A stretch of DNA of 64,000 bases from Halichondria panicea (GCF_963675165.1 NC_087385.1:656001-720000), one strand, 5' to 3'. Shown: positions 46,699 through 59,363, counted from the stretch's first letter. Numbers and translations are program-made. Notes: generated by a model not told the origin, from the letters alone.

Positions 46699-49461
46699 CT
46701 ACTTATGTCTAGGTCTCTTCTTAAGGGGAGTGTCATCAACTACTTCCTCTTCATTAAATAGCCTTCTCTTTTTAGACGAATTTCCCCTTACTGGTAGCAT
46801 GGAAAGACTGCCTTGAACTCGAATTGATTGGGAAGATTGCAAGCAAGATTGTAGAGTAGGGTTAGTACAAAATCCTCCTCTACTACGCAACTGTCCAAAA
46901 TAGTTTTCTAATGGATCTTGAGAGAAACATTCGCTGAGTAAGTATCGACCAGACACACATGGTAGACTAAACAAGTATCGAATGACAGCCACAAATGATT
47001 TCACTGCAAAAATAGATATGCACATACCTATACATGTATGTATATGCTATATGTAATTACCAGTAATCCTTAATCCTTCCCTAGTTGCCCTGCTCAGAAG
47101 CATTGTTGGTTTTTCTGCCTTCGGTACATCAGTTCTTGTTTCCACACTATCCTCCCATTCTTTGAGGTATCCTAGGAAATCTTTTTCCAACCACTGCAAT
47201 AGAAGTGTGTGTACAGTGTGTTATAAATGGTATGTTGCCATTTTAATCTTACATTTAGGCGTGCATCGTCAGCATCTTCATATGGCTTCAAGTTGTGTTT
47301 TCTCCGTTTTAAGTATACTTTTGGGTGACGTACATTAAGACAGTCGAACAACTTATCCATCATGCGCACGAATCTTTGCGTTTCAAATGTGTCCACAGAC
47401 CCTTGCATACACAATCCTTCAGCGACTGATTCACTTAATACCTGTGCATAACGATGTATTAATTTAATAACAAGGCATTTCCTTACCTCGGCTGCAAGGC
47501 TCACTTTCATTCTTGAATACGAATTTAGATCAACATGTTCTTTCGAAAGTTTTTTAAGAAGAAATAGTCCCTCTGACCTCTTTCCCATTGATACTTTGCC
47601 ATTGTAGAGGGAGCGCAAATGATCCCAGCTAATATGTTTGCCATTGATCTGTGAACAGATTCATAATTTGAAAGAGCAAACAACCACATGATTTATACTC
47701 ACCCACAGTTTTCTTGTCCATCCATGCCCAAAGGAATGTGACCAACAATTACGCGTTGTTTTAATAAGGTGAGGGATGTCTGAAAAGAAGTGAATGTATC
47801 GTTCTTCAGTAGTATATGGATTTTTAACTCGGTGACAAACATCATCCTTACTAACAGAGTGTATATTAAATAGCTTTCGATTTGTTGAAGCGCCATCTCC
47901 GGTTACTGCTATTACTTTAAAACCAAGTCTCTCTAATCGTTCTATTGCCTCCCAGACCATGAAAAATAGCGATGATCCTGTTACTTCAGCTGTAGCAAAA
48001 TGAGCATACGGAAAATGCAATCCAGTAAAAACACCTCTTACCATAAGGCAAAGCAAATGTGTTGCAACGCTATTATCGGAAATGTTGCTCTCGCTTAGTT
48101 GATTTTCTACATCACTCAAATGAACGAAACCAATCACATTATGATGATGCTTATCATAGACCAAACTCTCTCGCAACTTCATTTCATCTATTAAAATTAC
48201 AATGAACTTTTTCCACTCCAATAGTCCATGTTTACTAGCTTCTTCCAGCAACATTTTATCAACTTCGGATTGGAAACCACACTTAACTTTGAATACATGA
48301 GAATAATCTCTAAGTGTTCTTTCTGATGGTAGTCTTATAAAGCCAGAAGAACGCAAGGAATGATAAGCAGCTGAGGAGAGATACTTTAGATTTAAACACC
48401 ACCTTATCATTGTGGGATGCCACCTCATTTGTGCAGCGTTCATCACTGTTGCTGCTTTCAGTTGTTGATCCCAGAAGAGCCTTTTAAAAGAACCTTCAGG
48501 ATAAGCTTTCAAAATTGAATCACTTCTTTGTACCATTATACCACGTAGCTCTTGATGTAGAGGCTCATCTACACTAACTCCTTTTGAATCAGATGATTCC
48601 TGTATTTTAGTTTTTAACCGTTTCACTTCAATCTCCATAAATTTACAACGACTTCGTAGACTTTTTAGCTTCTCTGTTCTTTGAGGAGTCTTTAAATACC
48701 GATCGTTAGTATGCATGCTTGCATCCTGATTTGCACTTGAATATCGGCTATGCAACGAACGTAAAGTACATCTGTACTTAGAGCAATTAATACATTTTTC
48801 ACCATTCACTAACAGTTCGCAATTAATTGTTCGTACAGTTTTTGAGTACGTTTGCTTGCCATTTGCAACAGGGAATCCACTGTCTAACTGAGCTTTTATT
48901 TCTCCATTAGGACTCAATAATTTTCCTTTGCGTGACACAATCATACCCACAAAATGCGGATCAGGGTTACCAGTACACACAGTACTTGATTGAATTACAT
49001 CCAAAAGCTGTCTGAAACTCGAAAAACTTATTAGCGTAAATGGAATTGATGACAGTACTTTGGTATTTCCTGCGTCAACTTTGTGACCGTGAACAAACAA
49101 TTCCCAAGATAAATCAACATTTACTAACAATGTATGTGTTATAACCAGAGGTTGACTTGAAGTAGAAGCTTCAGATGATATCTTACAGAGTTTGATTGCT
49201 GTTATTGGCCTTTCAGGTGATGTTTGATTACTCCATGTCATATCAAGGGTAGGCACTACGCGATCATGAAAATCTTCCAGAGTATTAACCTCAACATTTT
49301 GTTCTTTATTAGATGTCGATGGAACAGCGGATATGCTTTCCTGTAGCAAGTTATTGACATTATCATTGTGTTTTTATACTTATATACTTGCAACATACTT
49401 TCTTTTTCTGTTTTTCACTTTCCCAATTTTTGGCTTGGTAGAATCTCAACTTTCGCGGCAT
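46699..49461 (-). CDS. P-element/THAP9-type transposase
   Basis: Six exons: 49461-49399, 49340-47703, 47648-47487, 47441-47253, 47193-47061, 47003-46699; 829 aa, all phases consistent. Features: a short basic start (MPRKLRFYQAKNWESEK), a Cys cluster CELLVNGEKCINCSKYRC, a coiled coil, then the P-type RNase H-like core with VILIDEMKLRESLVYDK (first Asp), VIAVTGDGASTNRKLF (second Asp) and HFFSDIPHLIKTTRN. The C-terminal QDPLENYFGQLRSRGG is the hallmark of P/THAP9 transposases. A canonical THAP domain is not visible at the N terminus; the Cys cluster may replace it. The frame is complete, so the element could still be active. Confidence 0.9.
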
Positions 49462-50034
49462 TTTACTTCTCTGATTTTCTAAGAAACGGATTATAACAAA
49501 ACACAGTCATTCTCATTCAACAAATCCACAGCTTTTAAATTGCCCAATATCATAGTAATAACTATTGGAGCACTTTAATAATAGGTACGGAAACATTACA
49601 CACTTTTTATACAAAAAGTAACTGACACAGGCAAGTACATTTCTTACTATAATTGGCTAACACAATATTCTTGTTCATTCAAGTGTAAATTAGTGCCAGA
49701 TATATTTTCAGCCCATTTTACAAACTACTTTATAAGTTATAGGAACAGAAACATGAAATTTACTGAAAAAACTGCTGTTACTCACCTATACTTGCAAAAA
49801 TTTTACAGCTGCACTATACCAACTTTATGACAGTGTATGCCACGTGGGTGAACACATTTTACCACTGTAAACGTCACTGATGAGACTTCCTAGCTTTGGT
49901 TAAACGATTTTTCACATAGCACAAAGCTATTTCGAGGGCGAAACGCGGTTGTTATTTGGGGGTGTTACGTCACATAAGCAAATTGTGTAGCATCACGTGA
50001 TCCGTTTCCAATCCCTCTCTCTCTTTTATCTATG

Positions 50035-50421
50035 GTAGAGCTAAGCCAACTGCCTACTTCCAAAGCTAAATAGGTATAGGTAAGCCAACTACCTACTTCG
50101 AAAGCTAAATAGGTATAGGTAAGCCAACTACCTACTTCGAAAGCTAAATAGGTAAGCCAACTATCTACTTCGAACGTCAACTGCAAGTAGCTCTCTGATA
50201 TCTCTGAGGGAGTGTTCTACTGTCCATGACTTGTAAGTTGAAATGCTGTGTCTCATTGCTGCTATAGATATACAGAGTTCATGTAAGTCTTGTGATGGTT
50301 GTTGATCTGGTTAGGTCCTATAGCTAGCATGCATAATCTCAGTCCAGGCTCAACCAATGATTGTGTGTGTGTGTGTGTGTGATGGCATAAACACTGTCTC
50401 ATGATCACTCCTGTGCAGGTA
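50035..50421. promoter_or_regulatory. right arm of outer element and 5' region of kinase D
   Basis: 50042-50193 is tandem-repeat arm. From 50194 the sequence ctgatatctctgagggagtg starts the conserved 5' flank shared with copy E (59158 on). It ends in the acceptor-like ctcctgtgcag just before the ATG of copy D, so the true promoter lies upstream of a noncoding exon. Confidence 0.5.
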
Positions 50422-53417
50422 ATGGATGCTCCAGTTGAACCATCACCTCGTTTTAGTCCATTCTCTGCAGTTGACGGACACCATTACCTGTGGAGGGGGG
50501 CTGGTCCAGGACGAGGGTCTAACATCATTGCTGTGTATGATCCAAGCACTGAGCTGTGGAGCCTCTTGCCCACCACTGGACCTCTACCCCCTGGAGAGCG
50601 GGGTGGTTGCTCTGTTTGTGTAGGTCGTTGTCTGTACACCTTTGGTGGTTGGGATGGGTCTTCTTACTTCAATGACACGAGCAAGCTTGATCTGGACACT
50701 CTCCAGTGGACCAAAGTTCAAACCTCTGGTAGTAAGCCTATGAAAAAGGCTCGTTGTGGACTTGTCCGTGTGAATGAGAGAACTCTGTGCTGCTTTGGAG
50801 GATTCGGTATTGAGGGCACCACACAACCAGGATCAACATTCACCAAGACTGGACAGTCTGATGGAAGTGGACGGACAAACGAGTTCCATTTCTTTGACAC
50901 ACAAAATGGTAAATTTGTCAACATGTGACTGTATGTTTTCATTGCATACACTTATAGGGTATCTAGCTACTGGTGGGTGGAGTCCCACCCTCACTCACAT
51001 AGGAAACCATGTTCACTTTCATATCGTTATAAGGATGATGTAACATTGTACCATTCTCTAAATTGCCCCACCCCCACTTCCAGGTGTCTGGTCGTCCCCT
51101 GAGCTCAGAGGAGAGAGACCTCCCTGTAGTAGCTTCACCTTTACCATGGTGGACCAACACAGGGCAGTCGTCTTTGGAGGGAGACAATCTGGCCGTAGTG
51201 GTAAAGTCAATGAAGTCTACCTGTTTGACTTCAGGACCATGGTGAGTTGGAATTAGTACTGCCACATTGAAATGCACAATACTGTGTGTTCACTGTGTGT
51301 AGGAGGTCACTAAGGTGAAGCCAGTACAGGGAGAGCCATGGCCAGTGGGGAGGTCATACCATGCTGCCTGTTGTCTCAACTATGGCCAGGACCACCCTCA
51401 ACTACTGGTGTACGGAGGACTGGATAATGGCAACAAGACACTGGAGGACATGTGGATGCTGGATGTTGACTCTGTCAAGTGGACAGAGGTGAGTCTTGTC
51501 TTATTATGAACTGTTAGTGTACGTGTAATAAATGGACGTAATAAAGAGATACGAGACGTTCATTTACAAGAGTAAATAACTTTGAAGTCTAGGAGGATGT
51601 TAAATACTTGTGCTATGTACACACACCTTTACTGTATTATATCACGTTGTCAAGGTTACAAGTGTGTAATAAAAGTCATACAGTCCCTTCCGTACACGGT
51701 CGCGTAGCCTCGAGGCATAATTTGGTAAAGGGTCACTGTAATATAAAACACATAGCCTTGAGATTCCTCGTGTTTTAATGTTATCATACAGTACATGGAT
51801 TATCTGATGATCTGTTCAGAATACACAGTACTACTGTACACTCAACATTTAGCATTATTTTTTGTGCCTCCAGGTGACACCTCCTGAGTCAATGACACCA
51901 CGTTCCTACCACTCCATCACTGCCACCAGTCTGGGACCAGGACTCACTGAAGTCCTCGTGTTTGGAGGCATTTCAGAGAATAATGAGATAGTTTCTGAGA
52001 CCACCATACTGAGATTTGGTGAGCAGCTACTAGTACATGTAGCCATGGCAACTATTTTCTGATAGACAAGTACACACAATACATGTGTCAATGACTCTGA
52101 ATGCATATACTGTTACATTTGTTCCTTAATCCCCCTACAGAGTTGACTGGACCCTCAGCGTCTGTTGCTGGACCCTCGGCTGGGAAGTGGGCTCTCGTGG
52201 ATGTGGCCCACAACGACACTAGAGGCTCCGCCCAGCGACTGAGTGAGAAGAGGACCAGACAAGCAACTGCTCCTACCTCATCAGTCAGTGTGACCAGCGA
52301 CTACTCCTCTCAAGACCGGGTGAGGGCTCTGGAACTACAGTTACGAGCAGCACAGCAGAGAGAGCACGACACTCAACGTCACCACCAACTACAGTTGCAA
52401 GAGAAAGATCGAGAATTAGCTACACAAGCTAGAGAATTGACCGAGGCCAACCGTCGTCACGGAGATGCGGAGGAAAGAGCACAGCTGGCAGAGCAAAGAG
52501 AGCAAGCTACACAATTACTTTTACAAGTGAAAGATCGAAATTTGGCTGAGGCCAACAGAAGAGAAGCTGACCTGTCTGCTCGAATCACAGCTCTAGAGAG
52601 GGAGTTAGAAGGCAAGACGAAAGAGTTGGCAGCACACAACACAGAGGTGTGGAGGATTCCAGCCAACAGAGTGATCACGATGAGAACGATTGGCACTGGA
52701 GGATGGGGGGAGGTGCTGGAGGGAACAGTGACGGTGGCCGTCAAGCGACTCTTTGCTGCCATTGTCAACCCACGCAATCTGGAGAGACTCCAGAGAGAAA
52801 TGATGCTCTTGGCTGAAGTACGACACCCCAACCTGGTGCAGTTCATTGGGGCAGTGTTTGACCAGTCCCCTCCTCTCATCATCACCGAGCTTCTGGACAT
52901 GAATCTCCGACAAGCGTACGAAGAGAATCAACTGGACCCAGGAAACCGCCTCTCGATCTTCATGGACATTGCCCTAGCTCTGGACTACCTGCACCAGCGC
53001 TACGATCCCATCATCCACCGTGATGTGAGTGCTCCCAACGTCCTCCTCCAGCGAATGCCCAACCACCAGTGGAAGGGGAAGGTCTCTGACCTCGGCTCAG
53101 CCAACTTCCTGCAGTATGCTCATACGATGGGAGAGGGGGCCATAATCTACTCCCCTCCTGAAGTCATCCCTCAACCATTCGCACGACCTCCTCCACAAAC
53201 TGTCAAGATTGACGTGTACAGCTACGGCATTGTGTTGGCTGAAGTGACTGCCAGTCGATTTCCGAGTCAAGACAATTTCCCTGAGATGTTTGAGAGAATA
53301 GAGAGGCAGCGTCCTGCAGTGTACGAGCTGATTGTCCACTGCACTAAGAGAGAGCCCAGCCATCGCCCCAGCATGGCACAGGTGATGGTGGAACTGAACA
53401 AAATAGCACCCTTTTAA
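50422..53417 (+). CDS. Kelch-coiled-coil-kinase protein, copy D
   Basis: Exons 50422-50908, 51084-51241, 51303-51488, 51874-52018 and 52141-53417; 750 aa, no lesion. Kelch blades YTFGGWD, CCFGGFG, VVFGGRQ, LVYGGL and LVFGGI occupy residues about 15-330. A coiled coil rich in RELATQARELTEANRR-type heptads spans about 385-495. The kinase domain (about 500-748) has GTGGWGEV, the VAVKRL lysine (about 527), the HRD aspartate (about 620) and the DLG aspartate (about 642), so it keeps all catalytic residues. An in-frame ATG at 50401 lies within the likely intron and is rejected. Its kinase C-lobe resembles copy A, while its coiled coil resembles copy C. Confidence 0.92.
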
Positions 53418-53890
53418 CTATGAACAATGTGAACACATGTCTAGTGCCGTCTTTTTCTTATTGATTTTTAATAACTTCGTGAATTTATTTTTAGCTTTGG
53501 CTTTTGTAGTGTGTGTTTGCACTCTCCTATTATGATGATTACTATTGACTTTATCTCAGTCTCATGCTAATCAGTATTACCATTCACAATAATTATGACG
53601 AGTGACATGGGCAAACGTTATTCACATAATTAGAACAATAGCAGTAACCGACCATAAATTCAATCAAAGCGTTGAATATATAAATAGAGTTCCTAAGAGT
53701 GTCACTGTTGAGAGCAGCCCACCCTCTGTGCCCTGCCCACTCGTTCATCCTCCTCATCTTCATCGTATATGGCTCCATCCCCTTGTGCCCCGCCCACTCC
53801 CCTCGTCCCCTCACTCTCTATCATATCCACTTCCTCTGCCTCTGGGTCCAGTGCTGGTGGATCAGGTCGTGTGGGCAGGAGACACTCCAA

Positions 53891-53895
<5 letters not shown>

Positions 53896-53956
<61 letters not shown>

Positions 53957-53965
53957 GGGGGGGTA
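53896..53965. repeat. (TG)n microsatellite
   Basis: TG run ending in a G tract next to the acceptor of the last DNAJA2-like copy 2 exon. Confidence 0.95.
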
Positions 53966-54271
53966 GAGTACATTGCTATACAGTGGGGTCCTGTGTATTG
54001 GATCAGTATACCAACTACTTCACAAAGACACCTTAATTATAGAAGACAAGGTGGTACAGCATAAAGATATTGCATGTATACAGTGGAGGCCTGTGTATTG
54101 AGAGGCTGCCTACACTGCACACACATATCACATGATTATAGCCACTGCATACCTTTAGTTGACTCTCCTCCAGGAAACCAGAGTCAGGGAATTGGATGGT
54201 GAACTGAACATAGAGGTTGCCCTTGACATGAGGCCTCCTGAACACTGGCATCCCCTCACCCTCCAGACCCT

Positions 54272-54499
<228 letters not shown>

Positions 54500-54887
54500 T
54501 GTAAACTCAATTGATACTACTTTCAGTATGTTGTAATTAGATTGGCAGAGTTTTCGTAGCTTTTTAGCAACTGTACATGTACCTACGTACAATACTGCCC
54601 ACACAACACAACCACTGTTAGTATTGCACATGACCACAAGACTATAAATACATACACATGAAGTGAAAATAGAAATAACATACAGCGGTTTTCAGAGTTC
54701 AATGTCTAGAGCGGAAGTACCTGTCACGTGATATTCTTGTAACTGCAATAACGTACTGTTTAAAGTGCCAGATCAAAAGTCCTATACCTAACCCTAATTA
54801 TGACCTGTTCCAAATTTGGGAATTAAGCATCTGAAAGAGCTTCTTCTCTAAAATGATATCATCAAAGTTCATATTTGAGCGATAAAC

Positions 54888-55112
54888 TACCGTATAGCGG
54901 GTATATTTTGAGGGTATAAACTTTTTGTGGATTAACCGTTAAAAGGTTCGTTAAAAGGTTCGAGAATTTAATTCCGCGGAATAGCAGTCTTTCTGCAGCG
55001 TGTATGTGTGCGATATTAAAATGTGGGTATAAATGTTCGCGGTAGATGCTTGATCAGCGAAAATCACAAACATTTAGACCCTCGAAATAATCCCGCTATA
55101 GCTATACAGTAT
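54888..55112. mobile_element. foldback repeat, 'cgtatagcgggtatattt' family
   Basis: Copy of the foldback family, corresponding in position to 35625-35818. A third partial end (accgtatagcgggtatattt) lies at 55302-55355. Confidence 0.75.
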
Positions 55113-55702
55113 TTGGCCACACCACCTCTACAGTGTATTGAAGAACAAGAAGGATGTCACTATATATAAGACAGCCATGCCAGTACACCTCAATGAACCT
55201 CTCCTTCACACTGGCATGGTACTCTTATCTATCACTTTCAATTCAGTTGCTTTGGTTCTCATGGATAATAAATAGCCCATAGTCCAAGGCAGAAAAACTA
55301 CCGTATAGCGGGTATATTTCGAGGGTATACACTTTCGCGGATTGACTGTTAAAAAGGTTTAAAGCTGCCAGATAAAAAGTCCTAAGGTACCTAACCCTAA
55401 CACATGTCCCCTCAGCTTGTAAGGCTGGGACACACTATAATAGCTTGTATGTACACTCCTCTCAAAGGCAGCCCTATACACAATCCTCCTCCTACCAGCC
55501 ACCTACTCACCTGGTGACAGCACTGCTCCTGGTTACACGGACACACGCACGCTCCTCCCGTCCAGGGGGTACAGAGTGCAAGTGAAGCCACACAAGGCCT
55601 CTCTTAAACTGATGCTCTTCTCCACAAACAGGTCACAGTCGACTCTCCTGTAGTCGGTGTGATCCAGCGTGTGTGTGTCCCCTCGTGTGTGTGTCCCCTC
55701 AG

Positions 55703-55764
55703 GCAATCTGTGCAGGTGTACTGGGTACAGGCCCATCCTAGAGGGATTTAAAACCTTCTCACAG
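55703..55764 (+). pseudogene. orphan xanthine dehydrogenase exon
   Basis: A 62-bp plus-strand block encodes [20 protein letters not shown], the second 2Fe-2S cysteine motif (CRC) of xanthine dehydrogenase/aldehyde oxidase. It is bounded by an acceptor (cccctcag) and a donor (gtgagc), so it looks like a complete exon with splice sites. No other XDH exon is nearby. It lies antisense within DNAJA2-like copy 2, next to the SISL exon, and is missing from copy 1. Likely a transposon- or repair-borne fragment. Confidence 0.85.
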
Positions 55765-55844
55765 GTGAGCTTCACCTGTGACCCCCCCTACACTGCAAGA
55801 TGTGAAGATAAAAGTATTTGCCAATTTGACCCCACCATGGATAA

Positions 55845-55990
55845 TAGCCCATGGTCCAAGGCGAAAAAATGACATTATGGCCCAATCAAATGCTGGATTG
55901 ATTATTTAAAAGACCTCTTTCTAAGCTTTCAGAAAATCGTACAATTTTTGACATTGGATTAACGGTAGGAAAGTTATGTCTGTTAAAAGA
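55845..55990. repeat. dispersed repeat copy
   Basis: Paralogous counterpart of 36385-36545, with the same 'aagctttcagaaaatcgtac' core. Confidence 0.6.
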
Positions 55991-56279
55991 TGTTCAACTA
56001 CAACCCCCCTCACGTTTAATTGAATATGATCGTAACAGTTTAGTAATGCTGAGATTAGGTGATGATAACATTACAGGGTACAAAGGTCTTACAATGTGTG
56101 GATAGAGCTGCCATTCTACAGTGCTTGCAGTCTAGAGAGTAGATTACCACACATTTGTGAGTAGTTGTACTTACCTTGTCACTATGGTCGTCACCAGCAG
56201 TGTTCTGAAGAGACAAGACATAAAGTGTTTAGTTCACACGAGTTCAGAGGTTAAATAATAATGTAACACGTAGGAAACA

Positions 56280-57230
56280 TATTATACGCACACGCATGAT
56301 TAGCCTCGCGCAGAGTTGTATTTAAGTACAATTTAGGAGAAAGAAGGAGAGTAGACTGGACTTGCATGCGATAGGTATGATTTGGATATAATTATTCCTT
56401 GGTGTGCATGTGTTTATGTGTGTGTGCATGTGACTGTCTCTCTGTACTGTGTAGACTGCTACAGCTGCTCAAGGATCAATAAAGTGTGAGTATAAGAGTT
56501 TCTATAGGCTTCTAGTTTTCTTGGATTTTAATTTGAAAAAATGAAGAATGCCATTGCATGCAGCCTTTACAAACTTGTCCACCGAGTGTTGCTACTCTAT
56601 ATACTTAGTAGCCCTCTACACTATAACGCTAGCTATTGGTAGCTGCAAGGCTCTGCTGATGCAGCCATCAATTTTAAACTTGGACTTTTGGCATCGATCG
56701 TTTTAACAACAATCATGGTCGATCATAACCCACTCTTTGAGTTTCCCTGTGATATGGATTCTGCATGCAGCAAAATTAATATTCATCATTGTATAATGTG
56801 TGTATATAACAGCTTTATGTTATGTAGCTTAATTTGACACCCACCGAGGTGCTTTCATTATGAAATAGCTACTTATACATTCTTGGCTAGAATCAGTCTC
56901 TCAAGAACTCTGCTTTCAAGAGTAAGTTAGTAGTGTCGTTGTTGGCTTTGTTCAAGTGAGACTCTTATACAGCTATAGCTACAGCCTAGCCTAAGCTAGC
57001 TAGCTCTTCGATTTCCACAGAAGCTCTTCCAGCTAGCTATATAGTATATATAGTACGTAGCTTTTATTCTCCGCATGGCAATAGTAGATGAGTTTGGAGG
57101 TAGTAAAGATTAACCGAATGTAGCCACACCCAATTATGCATTCCTGAAGCGTAACATTCCTGAGCGTGACATACATACATACATACAAAGGTTTTCTGAG
57201 ATAAGGCGCTCGGTAATTATAGGCTAACAT
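56280..57230. other. unit-specific intron sequence without a recognised gene
   Basis: Large intron part of DNAJA2-like copy 2 that does not match copy 1 (which has 36820-37740 instead). AT-rich, no ORF or repeat recognised. The stretch near 57240-57300 (gtaccatctttgg ... attgtaccaactgaaag) is the empty counterpart of the two P-family insertions in copy 1. Confidence 0.45.
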
Positions 57231-57585
57231 CACGTGACTAGTACCATCTTTGGTTTAATCATGGTATTTGTAAAATACGTCAAAATTGTACCAACTGAAA
57301 GAGCATCAGGATACCACAAAGTCACGGAAATTGGGTCACCAAAAATAAAAATAATTATGGACGTTTAAAAAGTTCAGATTTGGCATTTAGGACCAAATTA
57401 ACGACCATGAATTATAGCCCATATTAATTATTCCAGTGGAAAGTGTCTCTAAGTGATTGTGGCTGGCATAGACTCACTAACAGCAGTGCTCTAATTATTC
57501 CCATACCTCTTGTTTGTGGTTGATTTCCACGAGACGTTTTCCTTTGCATTTCTTGCACTTGTCCTTGTCTCTTATGTAATCACCA

Positions 57586-57785
57586 GACCCCCCACAGTCT
57601 GTGCACACGCTCTGTATCTGCTGCATCATGCCGGGGCCGAGTGGAGGTGGGTCACCTTGATAACAGACCCCCCACAGTCTGTGCACACGCTCTGTATCTG
57701 CTGCATCATGCCGGGGCCGAGTGGACGGTGGGTCACCTTGATACCAGACCCCCCACAGTCTGTGCACATGTCATGCATGGCTGGA
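57586..57785 (-). repeat. 81-bp tandem repeat inside the DnaJ zinc finger
   Basis: Units start at gaccccccacagtctgtgca at 57586, 57666 and 57747, so spacings are 80 and 81 bp. Each encodes one CTDCGGSG finger module plus the IKVTHRPLGPGMMQQIQSV spacer. Copy 1 has one unit fewer. The 80-bp unit has lost one base of ggacggtggg and shifts the frame. Confidence 0.9.
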
Positions 57786-58225
57786 TTCTAACGTAATTGC
57801 ATCGTCGATTGTCGTCAACTGTTGAATGTTATTTAGTTCTCAGGAGCTCAAGGAGGATAGTGTCATCTCCATGGATACTGGAGAGTGGTGGTGACGGAAG
57901 ATGCTCCCACTCAACAAACACATCTCCTCTACACAATGATAAATACACACACTGTCATGAGCAATCTTTACACATTGTACGACATGATCTGCAACTAGAC
58001 TAGACCTAGACCTATAATATTGCCCATTGACAGGCCTATGGGTATAAGCTGTATGTGCAATATTCCTAGTATTCCTAGTTACACTCACCTACTCCTGCAG
58101 CGCTAGACAACCTTCAGATCTCTACACCTCCTCCAGCCATTTTGGGAGAGGGCTCCTCATAACCTTTGCAATAGTGGGGGCGTGGCTGGTATGCAAGATC
58201 AACAGAACTCCAACAACAATAGCAG

Positions 58226-59140
58226 CAGGGGCGTACACAGGGTGGTGCTTAGGGTGCTCCAGCACCCCCATCCAGACTCTGGTGCTCCAGCACCCTATCC
58301 AGACCAGAGAAGCTCAAGTAGATAGTTCAACTATTACTGGCTAGCTAGAAGGAAGATACACTTAACTGCAGCTATCTACAGCTTAATAGTGATAGTTACA
58401 ATAACTTTATACCAGTTAGATCTAGCTAGCTAACTAGCTGGCCTAAAAAACTTACTTTTCTTCAATCGTTACTGGGATATCCATGGGAACTAGTGAAGAG
58501 TGGGGAGGGGCTCAATAACAAATTAGACTAGGCAGCAGGAAGTGGTTTGCTGTATCGAACACTTGAGCTTGCCCCACAACATGCAGCACAACAAGGTCTT
58601 TGGATCCAGGTACATGAGGTACATGAATGTATAGTATAATTATATAATTAAGCCTACATGTATGTACAATAAATTAATAATATCAATGTTTGCAATGTAA
58701 ACTACAAAGTCTCTTTTCCTCAACATCAAGGAACTGGTGGTCATACTTTGTACACTGCCTGTCACCTCCTGGTAAGCTGATCAATCTTTTAGTGGCCTGA
58801 AAAGAAAGACTGTCGTCAGATCAAGAAAGGAACAAACGTTTATCATCACTTGCACTTCTACATTTACACAGAGACTAGACATGATTGCATTGACATTGTT
58901 GACATACCTTCAGAAGAGTTGGCTAGAGTTTGCCATCCCAGGAGAATTAAGCTTCTGGTTAAGGTTATAAACATTCTTGATTTGCTGATGGCACTTGCAC
59001 TGAGTACTGTGCACCATCTAGAAAACAGTGGGCGTGGCAGTAAAAAAGGGCGTGACCACCAGAAGTGGGCATGGCTTAAATTTTGTGGCGCGCAATGAGC
59101 ACCCGGTACTCCCATTCGCTAAATCCTAGGATCGCCCCTG
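58226..59140. mobile_element. hAT-like non-autonomous element
   Basis: About 915 bp starting caggggcgtacacagggtgg and ending atcgcccctg, so the terminal 8 bp (caggggcg/cgcccctg) are inverted. The gtgctccagcaccc words near the left end recur in many hAT-type elements. It sits at the array junction between DNAJA2-like copy 2 and kinase E. A clean 8-bp target duplication is not visible. The open stretch at 58850-59098 matches nothing known to me. Confidence 0.65.
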
Positions 59141-59363
59141 AGCGCGCAGCTAGCTCTCTGATATCTCTGAGGGAGTGTTCTACTGTCCATGACTTGTAAG
59201 TTGAAATGCTGTGTCTCATTGCTGCTATAGATATACAGAGTTCATGTTAGTCATTTGATGGTTGTTGATCTGTGGTTAGGTCCTATAGCTAGCTAGCATG
59301 CATAATCTCAGTCCAGGCTCAACCAATGATAAACACTGTCTCATGATCACTCCTGTGCAGGTA
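59141..59363. promoter_or_regulatory. 5' flank of kinase copy E
   Basis: The conserved flank from ctctctgatatctctgaggg onward is about 95% identical to 50186-50421. It ends with the acceptor-like ctcctgtgcag before the ATG, so a noncoding first exon is expected in this flank. Confidence 0.5.

Larger units (their letters stand above)
41551..50041. mobile_element. P-superfamily DNA transposon, 8.48 kb
   Basis: The element spans 41558-50034. Terminal inverted repeats of 32 bp run from catagata to ggattggaaacg, with about 29 of 32 positions paired. They are flanked by a 7-bp target duplication gtagagc (41551-41557, 50035-50041). It encodes a P-type transposase on the minus strand and a 353-aa companion on the plus strand, and it has received a second element (42716-46525). 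Drosophila P has 31-bp repeats starting CATGATGAAA and an 8-bp duplication, so the termini are similar in style. Confidence 0.88.
40528..50193. mobile_element. outer foldback element hosting the P-like transposon
   Basis: Left arm 40538-40830; right arm split into 41518-41557 and 50042-50193. Both arms begin gagagctacttgcagttgac and continue with tandem copies of a 33-41 bp unit (tagttggcttacctatttag, then ctttcgaagtagg), inverted with respect to each other. Without the inserted P-like element it would be about 1.2 kb, noncoding. The left end has an extra tacggtggccct; the matching right terminus seems lost. ctctc-type sequence at both flanks fits the array junction at 59151. Confidence 0.8.

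Noticed and set aside
41551-50041. 8-bp target duplication as in Drosophila P
   Set aside because: Only seven bases (gtagagc) match on both sides; the eighth base differs.
50401-50421. Upstream in-frame ATG for kinase copy D (and 59298 for copy E, 31034 for copy C)
   Set aside because: These lie before an acceptor-like ctcctg(tg)cag in what should be intron, so the ATG just after the acceptor was chosen.
58850-59098. 82-codon open frame inside the hAT-like element
   Set aside because: No similarity recognised and no splice context; likely chance.
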